Assembly (NCBI GenBank): GCA_021779695.1 | Contig: JAJYAE010000101.1 | Location: 1-12,901 of the forward strand | DNA length: 12,901 nt | Direction of reading: 5' to 3' | DNA from: Acidobacteriota bacterium | GTDB taxonomy: Bacteria; Acidobacteriota; Terriglobia; Terriglobales; Acidobacteriaceae | Shown here: positions 6,188-12,901 of the stretch, piece after piece | Position numbering within the stretch: position 1 is the first letter of the stretch | How the letters are laid out: each line of letters begins with the position of its first letter | Notes under the pieces: model-generated | Databases searched by the model: none | Seen by the model: the letters and a program-made list of their open reading frames with translations, nothing else | What the model was told of the DNA's origin: nothing | Program-made: the position numbers and the translations under genes

Positions 6188-7717
6188 ATGCCCTCTTTGC
6201 CATCTGCTCCCAAGTCTGTCGGCCTAGGTGCTTTGCTGCTCATCTTATCCGCTCCTTGCGTGATTGCCCAGGCTGCGACGGCGTCCTCTCCCGCTCAAGG
6301 TTCCGCTCCGCGCGATCCAGCGACTCAGCTGTTCAACCGGCTGGCCGGCGCCATGCAGGGGGGCTCCGCTGCATGGACGCCCGAACAACTTGCGTCAATG
6401 GCCCGGCTCCGGGACGCGGCCATGGGAGACGCCTATACCTTCGACCAGTTGCGCTACCTCACGGACAACATAGGTCCCCGCTTGAGCGGATCACCGCAGG
6501 CTCAGGAGGCTGTGGATTACGTCGCCAGCCAGATGCGATCCCTTGGGGCTGAGGTCACGCTTGAAAAGGCATCTGTGCCGCACTGGGTCCGTGGCGCAGA
6601 AACGGCTGAGCTTGTCGCCTGGCCGGGGCAGACTCCCGGAACAACGCAAAAGATTGTGCTCACCGCACTGGGCGGCAGCGTTGCCACCCCATCCGATGGG
6701 ATCACCGCTCCGGTCGTCGTGGTCGATGACTGGCAGCAACTCCATGCGCTGCCGGCCGGCGCCGCTGCCGGCAAAATTCTGCTCCTGAATCACAAATTCG
6801 ACAAGGAACTCGCCTCCAACGGTCACGGAGACGAGGCTTATGGTTACGACGTGGTTTATCGCGCCGGTGGCCCGCTGGCCGCAGCCTCCGCAGGAGCCGT
6901 CGCCGTGCTCGTCCGCTCAGTGGGCGGAGCGGACTACCGGTTGCCCCACACGGGCATCACCCTCTATCCGACAGGTATCACCAAGGTGCCGGCGGCCGCC
7001 GTCACCGCGGAGGATGCAGACCTGCTCAAGGACCTCGCCAGCCAGGGCCCGGTGACGATGCATCTGACTCTGACTCCGCAAACGCTGCCCGACGCCACAA
7101 GTTACAACGTGATTGCGGACTGGAAGGGAACTGAGCACCCGGAGCAGGTGGTCATTGTCTCCGGTCATCTGGATTCATGGGATCTGGGCACCGGCGCCAT
7201 TGATGACGGGGCCGGCATCGTGGTCGCCATGGAGACCCTGCATCTGCTCCGCCAGCTCAATCTGCATCCTCGTCGCACCGTACGATTTGTTGCATGGATG
7301 AGCGAGGAGGAGGGATCAGAGGGCGCAGCGCAATATATGGAGGATTACAAGGCCGAAATCCACAACCACGTCGGTGCAATTGAAAGCGACCTCGGTGCCG
7401 ACCACCCAAGCGGAATTTATATTGCAGGCAAAAACGCACTGGCGGCGTGGTTACGTCCCATCTCCCAGGTGCTGGAGCCCATTGGCGCCGAACTGCTGAC
7501 TCCGTCGCCGGAGACCGGTGAAGATATTGCGGGGCTCACCCGGGATGACGTACCAAGCTTCGCGCCAATCCAGGACAGCCGCTTCTATTTCAACTATCAC
7601 CATACGGCCGCGGACACTCTGGATAAGGTTGACCCAAAACACCTCAATGAGAACGCCGCCGTCATGGCTGTGCTTTCCTATGCACTGGCGGATTCGACCA
7701 ACCCGGCGCCACGATAG
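6188..7717 (+). CDS. Exported M28-family zinc metallopeptidase (carboxypeptidase Q-like)
   Basis: A two-zinc exopeptidase that probably acts outside the cytoplasm on peptides. From ATG 6188 it has 509 residues. There is a signal-like segment (residues 11-29, G-L-G-A-L-L-L-I-L-S-A-P-C-V-I-A-Q-A), then a propeptide-like stretch. The peptidase domain is split by an insert (about 130-300) resembling a protease-associated domain. Metal and catalytic motifs: His327 in S-G-H-L-D-S; bridging Asp339 in A-I-D-D-G-A-G; Glu373/Glu374 in S-E-E-E-G; Asp401 in E-S-D-L-G; and the His pair 471-472 in Y-H-H-T-A-A-D-T. The set is complete. This order of domains is that of the PGCP/carboxypeptidase Q branch. The start is uncertain: in-frame TTG 6161 and GTG 6173 are possible, the latter 12 bases after A-A-A-G-G-G. 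All choices keep the signal segment. The gene ends nine bases from the stop of the facing EamA gene. Confidence 0.9.
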   Translation: MPSLPSAPKSVGLGALLLILSAPCVIAQAATASSPAQGSAPRDPATQLFNRLAGAMQGGSAAWTPEQLASMARLRDAAMGDAYTFDQLRYLTDNIGPRLSGSPQAQEAVDYVASQMRSLGAEVTLEKASVPHWVRGAETAELVAWPGQTPGTTQKIVLTALGGSVATPSDGITAPVVVVDDWQQLHALPAGAAAGKILLLNHKFDKELASNGHGDEAYGYDVVYRAGGPLAAASAGAVAVLVRSVGGADYRLPHTGITLYPTGITKVPAAAVTAEDADLLKDLASQGPVTMHLTLTPQTLPDATSYNVIADWKGTEHPEQVVIVSGHLDSWDLGTGAIDDGAGIVVAMETLHLLRQLNLHPRRTVRFVAWMSEEEGSEGAAQYMEDYKAEIHNHVGAIESDLGADHPSGIYIAGKNALAAWLRPISQVLEPIGAELLTPSPETGEDIAGLTRDDVPSFAPIQDSRFYFNYHHTAADTLDKVDPKHLNENAAVMAVLSYALADSTNPAPR

Positions 7718-7726
7718 CGACCGGTG

Positions 7727-8674
7727 TCAGGCTTCATGTGCCGTGGGCAGATGAGGCTGCGGGACCAGCTCCGTGAGAGCGATGCCGGCAAGGATCAGCA
7801 GTGCGCCGGACGCCGGCCGCAGGCCCATCCGCTCGCCCATGAACATGAACGACGTGATCCAGGCAAAGACCGGCTCCAGCGTGAGCAGGAGCGCAATATG
7901 AGTCGATGGCAGGACCGATTGCGCCCAGCTCTGGATCGAAAAGGCCGCCGCCGTTGCCAGTGCTGCGGCGATACCGAGCGCTCCAATCAGGCGCGGGGTC
8001 CAGTGCACGTGCGGATGCTCAATCAAAGGAAGACTCAGCGCCATGTAGATTGCACAAAATCCAATCTGGAGCAGGGCAAGGGGCTGGAAGGCCACTCGCG
8101 GCGAATAGTGGCTCAATGCCATGCAGTGAAACGCAAATCCCACCGCGCAACCAAGCGTCAGCAGGTCTCCCAGATTGATGGAGGATAGGTCTGGCAGCAT
8201 CGCGGCTGCTCCATCCGCCAGCGAGTGTGCGGCATGGCCTCGCACAGCAGATGGCACGGTTAGCAGCACGATGCCAGCAAAAGCCAGCGCCGCGCCCGCA
8301 AAAGCGTTCCAGCGGGGCGGACGCGCTCCTTGCGGCCGCAGGCTGGGAACGGCGGAGATCAGGGGCACAAGCACCACTACCAGTCCTGTAATGAAGGCTG
8401 ATTTCGAGGGCGTCGTGCGCGCGAGGCCCGTAGTCTGAAACTGATAGCCCGCGGCGAGAAAGAAGCCTACAACCGCGCCGGCTCCAATGTGCCTCAAGCG
8501 GATCCCGCGCCATGCGCCGTGGTAAAACACCGCAAGCAAAGCGAACGCCATCGTCATGCGGATCAGATTGAATGCCGCCGGAGTGGCGTCGGACAGGGCA
8601 CCCTTCACGATGACAAAGGTTGATCCCCAAATCGCAACTACAAAAACCATCAGCAGATAGGCGCGCAGTCTCAT
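7727..8674 (-). CDS. EamA/DMT-superfamily permease
   Basis: An inner-membrane transporter of the drug/metabolite transporter superfamily; relatives export amino acids or other small metabolites. The 315 residues are typical. It contains two repeated EamA units, about 5-139 and 168-302, each with roughly five hydrophobic helices, ten in all. The first opens with V-A-I-W-G-S-T-F (13-20), a usual EamA start. The second ends with the recognisable E-P-V-F-A (267-271) and G-E (280-281) pair. The loop between the units (142-167) is Ala/Ser/Asp-rich and longer than in many relatives. ATG at 8674-8672 fits the first helix exactly; no Shine-Dalgarno sequence is visible ahead of it. The substrate cannot be read from sequence. 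It faces the M28 gene tail to tail and is divergent from the MscS-type gene. Confidence 0.9.
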   Translation of the reverse strand: MRLRAYLLMVFVVAIWGSTFVIVKGALSDATPAAFNLIRMTMAFALLAVFYHGAWRGIRLRHIGAGAVVGFFLAAGYQFQTTGLARTTPSKSAFITGLVVVLVPLISAVPSLRPQGARPPRWNAFAGAALAFAGIVLLTVPSAVRGHAAHSLADGAAAMLPDLSSINLGDLLTLGCAVGFAFHCMALSHYSPRVAFQPLALLQIGFCAIYMALSLPLIEHPHVHWTPRLIGALGIAAALATAAAFSIQSWAQSVLPSTHIALLLTLEPVFAWITSFMFMGERMGLRPASGALLILAGIALTELVPQPHLPTAHEA

Positions 8675-8824
8675 CTATCAGGATTATGGCAGTTCGCGTT
8701 GAACGCCCGATGCGCGACAGTACATTTACGATCTGAGTCGTTACAATTCTGAGCGTGCAGGCAGCGCGAGACTGCGTTTTGCGCGTCCAACCATGGAGAG
8801 ACATTTCCGGGGAGGATCGATCGA
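8675..8824. promoter_or_regulatory. Divergent intergenic region, EamA / MscS genes
   Basis: These 150 bases should carry both promoters. On the plus strand T-A-C-A-A-T (8742-8747) is a good -10-like box in a local AT-rich patch, about 78 bases before the channel start, but no clear -35 is found 16-18 bases before it. I found nothing persuasive for the leftward gene. I saw no operator-like palindrome. Confidence 0.3.
8809..8816 (+). promoter_or_regulatory. Strong ribosome-binding site deciding a TTG start
   Basis: G-G-G-G-A-G-G-A ends eight bases before TTG 8825. It supports TTG as the real start of the channel gene over the in-frame GTG three codons later (17 bases away). No in-frame ATG lies nearby. 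Confidence 0.75.
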
Positions 8825-9922
8825 TTGCCCAAAGTGGCGGAGCATGACTTTCTCTTTGGCATTGCGCTACTGTGTGCCGTGATCGTCTTCGGCAACGGTC
8901 TGCATTTCCTTGTCTTTCGCTTCGTGCGTCGCCATCAGACCGAGTCGCAGCGTCGTCTACTCGGCATCAGCCGGTACCTCGCGCATCCCGCGCGTGCCGT
9001 GCTGCTCGCCATGGGCCTCGTCATTGTTCTACCTCTTGTCCCGAGGATTCCAGCGTTGCTTCGCCCGCAGATCGAGCTGGCCTCGCGCGTTGTGCTCGTG
9101 CTCTGCGTAGGCTGGCTCGGAATCGGCGCGGTCTATGTCTTTCAGGCGCTCATGCTCAGCCGCTTTGACATCAGCGCTCGAGACAACCTGCGCGCCCGCC
9201 GCGTACACACCCAGATGCAGTTCTTTCGTCGCATCCTCATCGGCATCGTGCTCGTTTTGGATGCTGGGATGCTTCTCTACAACCTGCACAACCCAACTTT
9301 ATGGACCTATGGGACAGGTTTGCTCGCGTCGGCCGGACTCGCATCCTTGTTTCTCGCCGCTGCCGCCAAATCCACCGTCTCAAATCTCATTGCCGGCATG
9401 CAGATTGCGCTCAGCGAGCCCATCCGCATGGACGATGTCGTCGTTATCCAGGGCGAGTGGGGAAGAATCGAAGAGATTACCAACACTTACGTTGTCGTGA
9501 AGATCTGGGATGAGCGCCGCCTCGTTGTGCCGCTCAGCTACTTCATCGAGCAGCCCTTTCAGAACTGGACTCGGAGACGGAGCGATATTCTCGGAACCGC
9601 CTTTCTCTACGTCGATTACACGGTGCCCATCGAACCCCTGCGTACTGAGCTTGAACGCATCGCCCGAGGCTCCCCGTTATGGGACGGGCGCGTCTGCGGG
9701 CTGCAGGTGACCAACCTCTCCGAGCGCACCATGGAGCTACGCTGCCTCGTGAGTTCCGCGGGCTCGAGCGAGAACTTCGATCTCCGTTGCCTCGTTCGGG
9801 AAAAGATGATTGAGTTTCTCCGCGACAACTATCCTGCAGCGCTGCCCACGGCCCGTTTTGAAGTGCGAGCCACGGCCAGCACACCTATGGGGCAGGACCA
9901 GTCCCTGCTGTCACGGCCGTAA
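8825..9922 (+). CDS. MscS-family mechanosensitive channel
   Basis: An inner-membrane channel of the small-conductance mechanosensitive type, which lets solutes out on sudden osmotic down-shock. It has 365 residues, longer than E. coli MscS (286), with extra N-terminal helices. Hydrophobic segments lie at about 10-33, 57-73, 85-111 and 134-153. The pore-lining helix is about 160-182, rich in Gly/Ala (G-T-G-L-L-A-S-A-G-L-A-S-L). Then comes the beta domain: I-A-L-S-E-P-I-R-M-D-D-V-V (194-206), G-E-W-G-R-I-E-E-I (210-218) and V-P-L-S-Y-F (235-240) are typical MscS-domain motifs. The cytoplasmic alpha/beta end follows to about 348. The first start is TTG at 8825, supported by a strong ribosome-binding site. 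Whether it really gates on tension or serves another ion or signalling role cannot be seen. Its stop lies five bases from that of the facing amidohydrolase gene. Confidence 0.92.
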   Translation: MPKVAEHDFLFGIALLCAVIVFGNGLHFLVFRFVRRHQTESQRRLLGISRYLAHPARAVLLAMGLVIVLPLVPRIPALLRPQIELASRVVLVLCVGWLGIGAVYVFQALMLSRFDISARDNLRARRVHTQMQFFRRILIGIVLVLDAGMLLYNLHNPTLWTYGTGLLASAGLASLFLAAAAKSTVSNLIAGMQIALSEPIRMDDVVVIQGEWGRIEEITNTYVVVKIWDERRLVVPLSYFIEQPFQNWTRRRSDILGTAFLYVDYTVPIEPLRTELERIARGSPLWDGRVCGLQVTNLSERTMELRCLVSSAGSSENFDLRCLVREKMIEFLRDNYPAALPTARFEVRATASTPMGQDQSLLSRP

Positions 9923-9927
9923 TACCT

Positions 9928-11643
9928 CTAGTTCAGCGGCTGGCCGCTGTAAACCTTTGCGCCTGCGATATACGTGGCCAGAACCTGGGTCGTCAGCAGC
10001 GCAGGCGCGCTCACGCGGTACAGGTCGCGATCCACCAGGATGAAATCCGCATCGTAACCGGGAATCAGGAGTCCTTTTTGCTTCTCTTCAAACTCGGCAT
10101 ACGCTGAGCCCTGCGTGTAGGCGGCGAGCGCCTGCCCGCGCGTGACCGCATTTTGCGGAAAGTAGGTCTGCGAGCCTTCCTCGTTCATGCGCGTCACCGC
10201 GGCATACAGTCCGCGAAAGGGCGTAATCGGTTCCACCGGATAATCGGTGCCAAATGCCAGGGGCACTCCCGCCTTCAGAAAAGCGTGCCATGCATAGGAG
10301 TATGCAGCGCGCTTGGGTCCCAGCCTTGCTTCGGCCCATCGCATATCTGTCAGAACGTGATTGGGCTGCATGGACGCGATCACGCCCAGTTCCTTGAAAC
10401 GCGGAATGTCGGCCGGGTCCACCACCTGCGCGTGTTCCACACGATTGCGTGCCGTGCGCGAGACCCCGGGCTGTGAAAATGCGTCCAGCGCCATGGCGGT
10501 GGCGCGGTCTCCAATCGCGTGAAAACCGATCTGAAAGCCGGCCTTCGCGCGCTCCAGCGTCATTGCATTCAGTTGCTCCTGCGTGTACTGAGGCAAACCG
10601 GAGTTCTTTGGGTCGTCTGCATAGGGCGCCTTCAATGCCGCCGTGCGCGAGCCAAGGGACCCATCCATAAAGCCCTTCAACATCCCAGTGTGAAGCATCG
10701 GATCATGCAGGTCATGATGTGCACGCATCTTCAGCAACTCTGCGAGTGGGGCCTTGAAAGGAATCCACTCGCTGATGCGCACATGCAGATTTCCCTCCTT
10801 TTCCAATTGCTCGTAGACCAGAAAGTCATCCCAGTCGCTGAAGTCCTGCACGCTGGTCACACCATGCGACAGCGCATCGTGAATCGCAAGCAGATCGCCC
10901 TTGCGCCGCTCCTCCGTCGTGGGCGGAGGAATCACCTTGTACACCAGCTCTTGCGCCGATTCACGCAGGATTCCCGTCGGCTCTCCACTGGCATCCAGAT
11001 CGATCGCGCCGCCTTCGGGAGGCGTCGTCTTCCCGGTGATGCCCGCCGCACGCAGGGCCGCAGAGTTCGCAATCGCAATGTGCCCGTCGATACGGCTGAG
11101 AAAGGCCGGATGATCGCCCGTGACTCTGTCCAGATCCTCGCGTGTGGGCAGCACCTTCTGAGTCCACAGGGTGTGGTCCCAGTTGCCGCCCGTAATCCAG
11201 TGGCCCGGTGGCTCGCTCCCGGCATAGGCCTTGATTCGCGCGAGCATCTCGTCCAGAGAGTCCACAGCGGTCAAATCAAGATGGAGTTTCGTTTGTCCCG
11301 CGCTGCCAAGGTGTGTGTGCGCGTCGTTGAATCCTGGAAAGAGACAGGTGCTTGTGTTTTCCGTGTCCAGGTCAATCTTTTTCGTATCCGGACCCGCCAA
11401 TCGAAGGATCGTGCGGTCTGATCCGATCGAGAGTACCTTTCCATTGGCAATGGCGATCGCCTGCACCACGCGCGGATGATCTGTCGCAAACCCTTCGCCC
11501 GTGTAGATCGCCCCATTGTAGAAAATCAGTTCCGGCATTGGCTGGGCCAGACGGTTCGCCATCGCGTCGTGTGATCGTCGTGCTCCCGCGCCGTATGCCG
11601 GGAGCGTCAATGCGACTGCGATCAGGAGGGATAGAGTCCGCAT
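9928..11643 (-). CDS. Exported YtcJ-like amidohydrolase (Amidohydro_3 type)
   Basis: A metal-dependent hydrolase of the amidohydrolase superfamily, cleaving amide or similar C-N bonds. The 571 residues fit the YtcJ group plus a signal peptide. Residues 1-19 (M-R-T-L-S-L-L-I-A-V-A-L-T-L-P-A-Y-G-A) look like an export signal. Metal-site motifs: D-A-H-T-H (107-111, His109 and His111); Lys323 in L-K-G-F-M-D-G-S, at the bridging-ligand position; His375 in G-F-H-A-I-G-D-R; His404 in V-E-H-A-Q; Asp467 in F-G-T-D-Y-P-V-E. The C-terminal beta part returns to the small sandwich domain (L-I-P-G-Y-D-A-D-F-I-L-V, 526-537). ATG at 11643-11641; no clear ribosome-binding site, but the signal peptide starts there. 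It stands 29 bases after the M20 peptidase gene on the same strand, so co-transcription is likely. Annotated relatives are often called 'amidohydrolase family protein'; the substrate is unknown. Confidence 0.92.
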   Translation of the reverse strand: MRTLSLLIAVALTLPAYGAGARRSHDAMANRLAQPMPELIFYNGAIYTGEGFATDHPRVVQAIAIANGKVLSIGSDRTILRLAGPDTKKIDLDTENTSTCLFPGFNDAHTHLGSAGQTKLHLDLTAVDSLDEMLARIKAYAGSEPPGHWITGGNWDHTLWTQKVLPTREDLDRVTGDHPAFLSRIDGHIAIANSAALRAAGITGKTTPPEGGAIDLDASGEPTGILRESAQELVYKVIPPPTTEERRKGDLLAIHDALSHGVTSVQDFSDWDDFLVYEQLEKEGNLHVRISEWIPFKAPLAELLKMRAHHDLHDPMLHTGMLKGFMDGSLGSRTAALKAPYADDPKNSGLPQYTQEQLNAMTLERAKAGFQIGFHAIGDRATAMALDAFSQPGVSRTARNRVEHAQVVDPADIPRFKELGVIASMQPNHVLTDMRWAEARLGPKRAAYSYAWHAFLKAGVPLAFGTDYPVEPITPFRGLYAAVTRMNEEGSQTYFPQNAVTRGQALAAYTQGSAYAEFEEKQKGLLIPGYDADFILVDRDLYRVSAPALLTTQVLATYIAGAKVYSGQPLN

Positions 11644-11672
11644 GCGCGGAGTGTAGCAGAAACCCAGCTCCC

Positions 11673-12901
11673 CTACTGCTCAGAAGCCCATTCTGTCATT
11701 AGCAGGGTCAGCAGCAGAACACGACGCAGGCCATGTTCGCGATCTTTGTCGCAGAACCATTCCGCCAGCGTGTGCGCGCCACCGCCTTCTCCGCCTGCGC
11801 CAATTGAAAGGGCTGGAATGCCCATCGCGATCGGAATGTTGGCGTCCGTCGAGCCGAGACGCAGTTCGGTCCGGATGCCAAGATGCCGGTCCACTGCGCG
11901 CAGTGCTTCCAGAAGCGCTGAGTCGAGAGGCAATTCACCCGTCGGCCGGTCGCCGATCGTTGTCACCTCAAATCGAAGCAATCCCTTGTTGCGCACGAGT
12001 TCCGCTCTGCTGTTCGCCTGGATCACCGCATCTTCCACAGCCCGGTGCAGAGCGACCTCTAGTCGTAAAAGCTCAGCGGTGCTTGTCGAACGGAAATCAA
12101 CTGAGGCAGTTGCGCTTTCCGGAATTGAGTTGACGCTGGTTCCGCCGTGGATGGTGCCAATATTACAGGTTGTGCGAGGCACCTCCGGCAAAGATACCCC
12201 CGCCAGGGAGTTGAGCGCAGCCGCCAGCGCGGCAATCGGATTCGGCGTCCCTGCGTCAGTGAAGCTGTGCCCTCCCGGTCCAAACACTGTCACCTTGAAG
12301 CGCCGGCTGCCCAGGGCTTGCGTCACCGCTGTATCTGCACCTGCCCCATCCAGCGCGATGTGCGCTGCAACACGTCCCGCCAGCGCGCGCTGCTGATAGA
12401 AATGCCGCACTCCGCGCAGATCGCCTTCGCCTTCTTCGCCCACGTTGGCCAGCAAAAGCAGAGGCGCAGCCAGTTCGATCTCCCCTTCGAGCAGGCACTG
12501 CGCAATCGCCAGAAGACCTGCCACTCCGGCGCCGTTGTCGCACGCGCCCGGCACGCTCAGGCGCGTGCCTCCATCCACATGTTCAACCTTTGGGCGTAGC
12601 TCCACCTCGGCTGGAAACACCGTGTCAAGATGCGCAGACAGCACAACCACGGGTCCACTGCTTCCCGCCGGCAAGTTCCTGGCGGGCACCGTCCCCAGCA
12701 CATTCCCCAGCTCATCCGTATGCGCATCCGACACTCCCATCGCTCGGAGCCTCTGCGCAATCCACGCGGACCGGCCTTCTTCTCCAAAGGGCGGAGCGGG
12801 AATCTCACATAGCTCGCTTTGCCACTGCATAATCTTCTGTCCATGCGTGTGCAGCCACGCAAATGCAGCATGAACCTGCCGGCGCGCAGCCAGCTGGGTG
12901 A
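11673..12901 (-). CDS. M20-family metallopeptidase (5' end outside window)
   Basis: A two-zinc peptidase or amidase of the M20 family, nearest in style to tripeptidase-T-like members. The ATG at 12830-12828 gives 385 residues. The frame stays open to the window edge, and the 23 residues before that ATG (T-Q-L-A-A-R-R-Q-V-H-A-A-F-A-W-L-H...) form the N-terminal helix expected before the E-I-P-A-P-P-F-G-E motif. I therefore take the true start to lie beyond 12901. Numbering from that ATG: His67 and Asp69 in S-A-H-L-D-T; bridging Asp98 in G-A-C-D-N-G-A-G; catalytic Glu132 and ligand Glu133 in G-E-E-G-E-G-D; Asp161 in L-D-G-A-G; His353 in G-A-H-T-L-A-E-W. The lid/dimer domain is about 175-285 (G-P-G-G-H-S-F at 184-190). 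No signal peptide is visible in the part present; cytoplasmic action is likely. It leads into the amidohydrolase gene. Confidence 0.92.
   Translation of the reverse strand, partial: TQLAARRQVHAAFAWLHTHGQKIMQWQSELCEIPAPPFGEEGRSAWIAQRLRAMGVSDAHTDELGNVLGTVPARNLPAGSSGPVVVLSAHLDTVFPAEVELRPKVEHVDGGTRLSVPGACDNGAGVAGLLAIAQCLLEGEIELAAPLLLLANVGEEGEGDLRGVRHFYQQRALAGRVAAHIALDGAGADTAVTQALGSRRFKVTVFGPGGHSFTDAGTPNPIAALAAALNSLAGVSLPEVPRTTCNIGTIHGGTSVNSIPESATASVDFRSTSTAELLRLEVALHRAVEDAVIQANSRAELVRNKGLLRFEVTTIGDRPTGELPLDSALLEALRAVDRHLGIRTELRLGSTDANIPIAMGIPALSIGAGGEGGGAHTLAEWFCDKDREHGLRRVLLLTLLMTEWASEQ

Noticed and set aside
8019..8804. 261-codon minus-strand frame overlapping the EamA gene in another frame
   Set aside because: The EamA frame has ten hydrophobic helices and family motifs; this one has none and is rich in Arg/Ser/Cys, as shadow frames are.
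8671..8895. 74-codon minus-strand ORF whose TGA overlaps the EamA ATG (ATGA-type junction)
   Set aside because: Looks like translational coupling, but it runs antisense into the start of the MscS gene and over its strong ribosome-binding site, and its sequence resembles nothing known.
10519..11421. 300-codon open frame on the plus strand opposite the amidohydrolase
   Set aside because: Mirror frame of a clear Amidohydro_3-type protein; no recognisable motif and no ribosome-binding site.

Overview
The window is an ordinary-looking stretch of a GC-rich (by eye about 60%) bacterial chromosome. It carries nine complete protein genes plus one gene cut off at each end. I saw no RNA genes, insertion sequences, CRISPR arrays, prophage or plasmid functions. 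The mix of genes (meso-DAP decarboxylase, Do-family protease, many exported esterases and peptidases, a YtcJ-type amidohydrolase), several non-ATG starts and the GC-rich base composition suggest a soil acidobacterium (Terriglobia/Acidobacteriaceae-like). That placement is inference from style, not from a marker gene.

Layout, left to right. Bases 2-436 (+) are the C-terminal part of an alpha/beta hydrolase. Bases 528-1823 (+) are lysA, with a TTG start and an overlapping 48-codon upstream reading frame that has a better ribosome-binding site. Bases 1905-3473 (+) encode an exported type-B carboxylesterase, closed by a strong two-way terminator hairpin at 3491-3530. From the other side, 3582-4082 (-) encodes a small exported peptidoglycan-binding protein and 4388-6013 (-) a DegP/HtrA-type protease. 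These two are separated by a 305-base gap with a terminator-like hairpin at one end and an AT-rich promoter-like patch at the other. A divergent intergenic region (6014-6187) leads to an exported M28 metallopeptidase (6188-7717, +). This gene meets a DMT/EamA-type permease (7727-8674, -) tail to tail. A second divergent gap leads to an MscS-type channel (8825-9922, +), which meets an exported YtcJ-like amidohydrolase (9928-11643, -) tail to tail with only five bases between stops. Upstream of the amidohydrolase on the same strand is an M20 metallopeptidase (11673-12901, -). Its true start lies beyond the window, and the two probably form an operon.

The genes do not form one obvious pathway. 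The recurring theme is cell-envelope work: hydrolysis of esters and peptides outside the cytoplasm (carboxylesterase, M28 peptidase, amidohydrolase), protein quality control (DegP-like), cell-wall binding (PG-binding protein), cell-wall precursor/lysine supply (lysA), osmotic safety valve (MscS) and metabolite export (EamA). I looked for a new system and did not find a convincing one. The best leads are the lysA upstream reading frame, the His/Arg-rich exported PG-binding protein beside the HtrA protease, and the M20-amidohydrolase pair.
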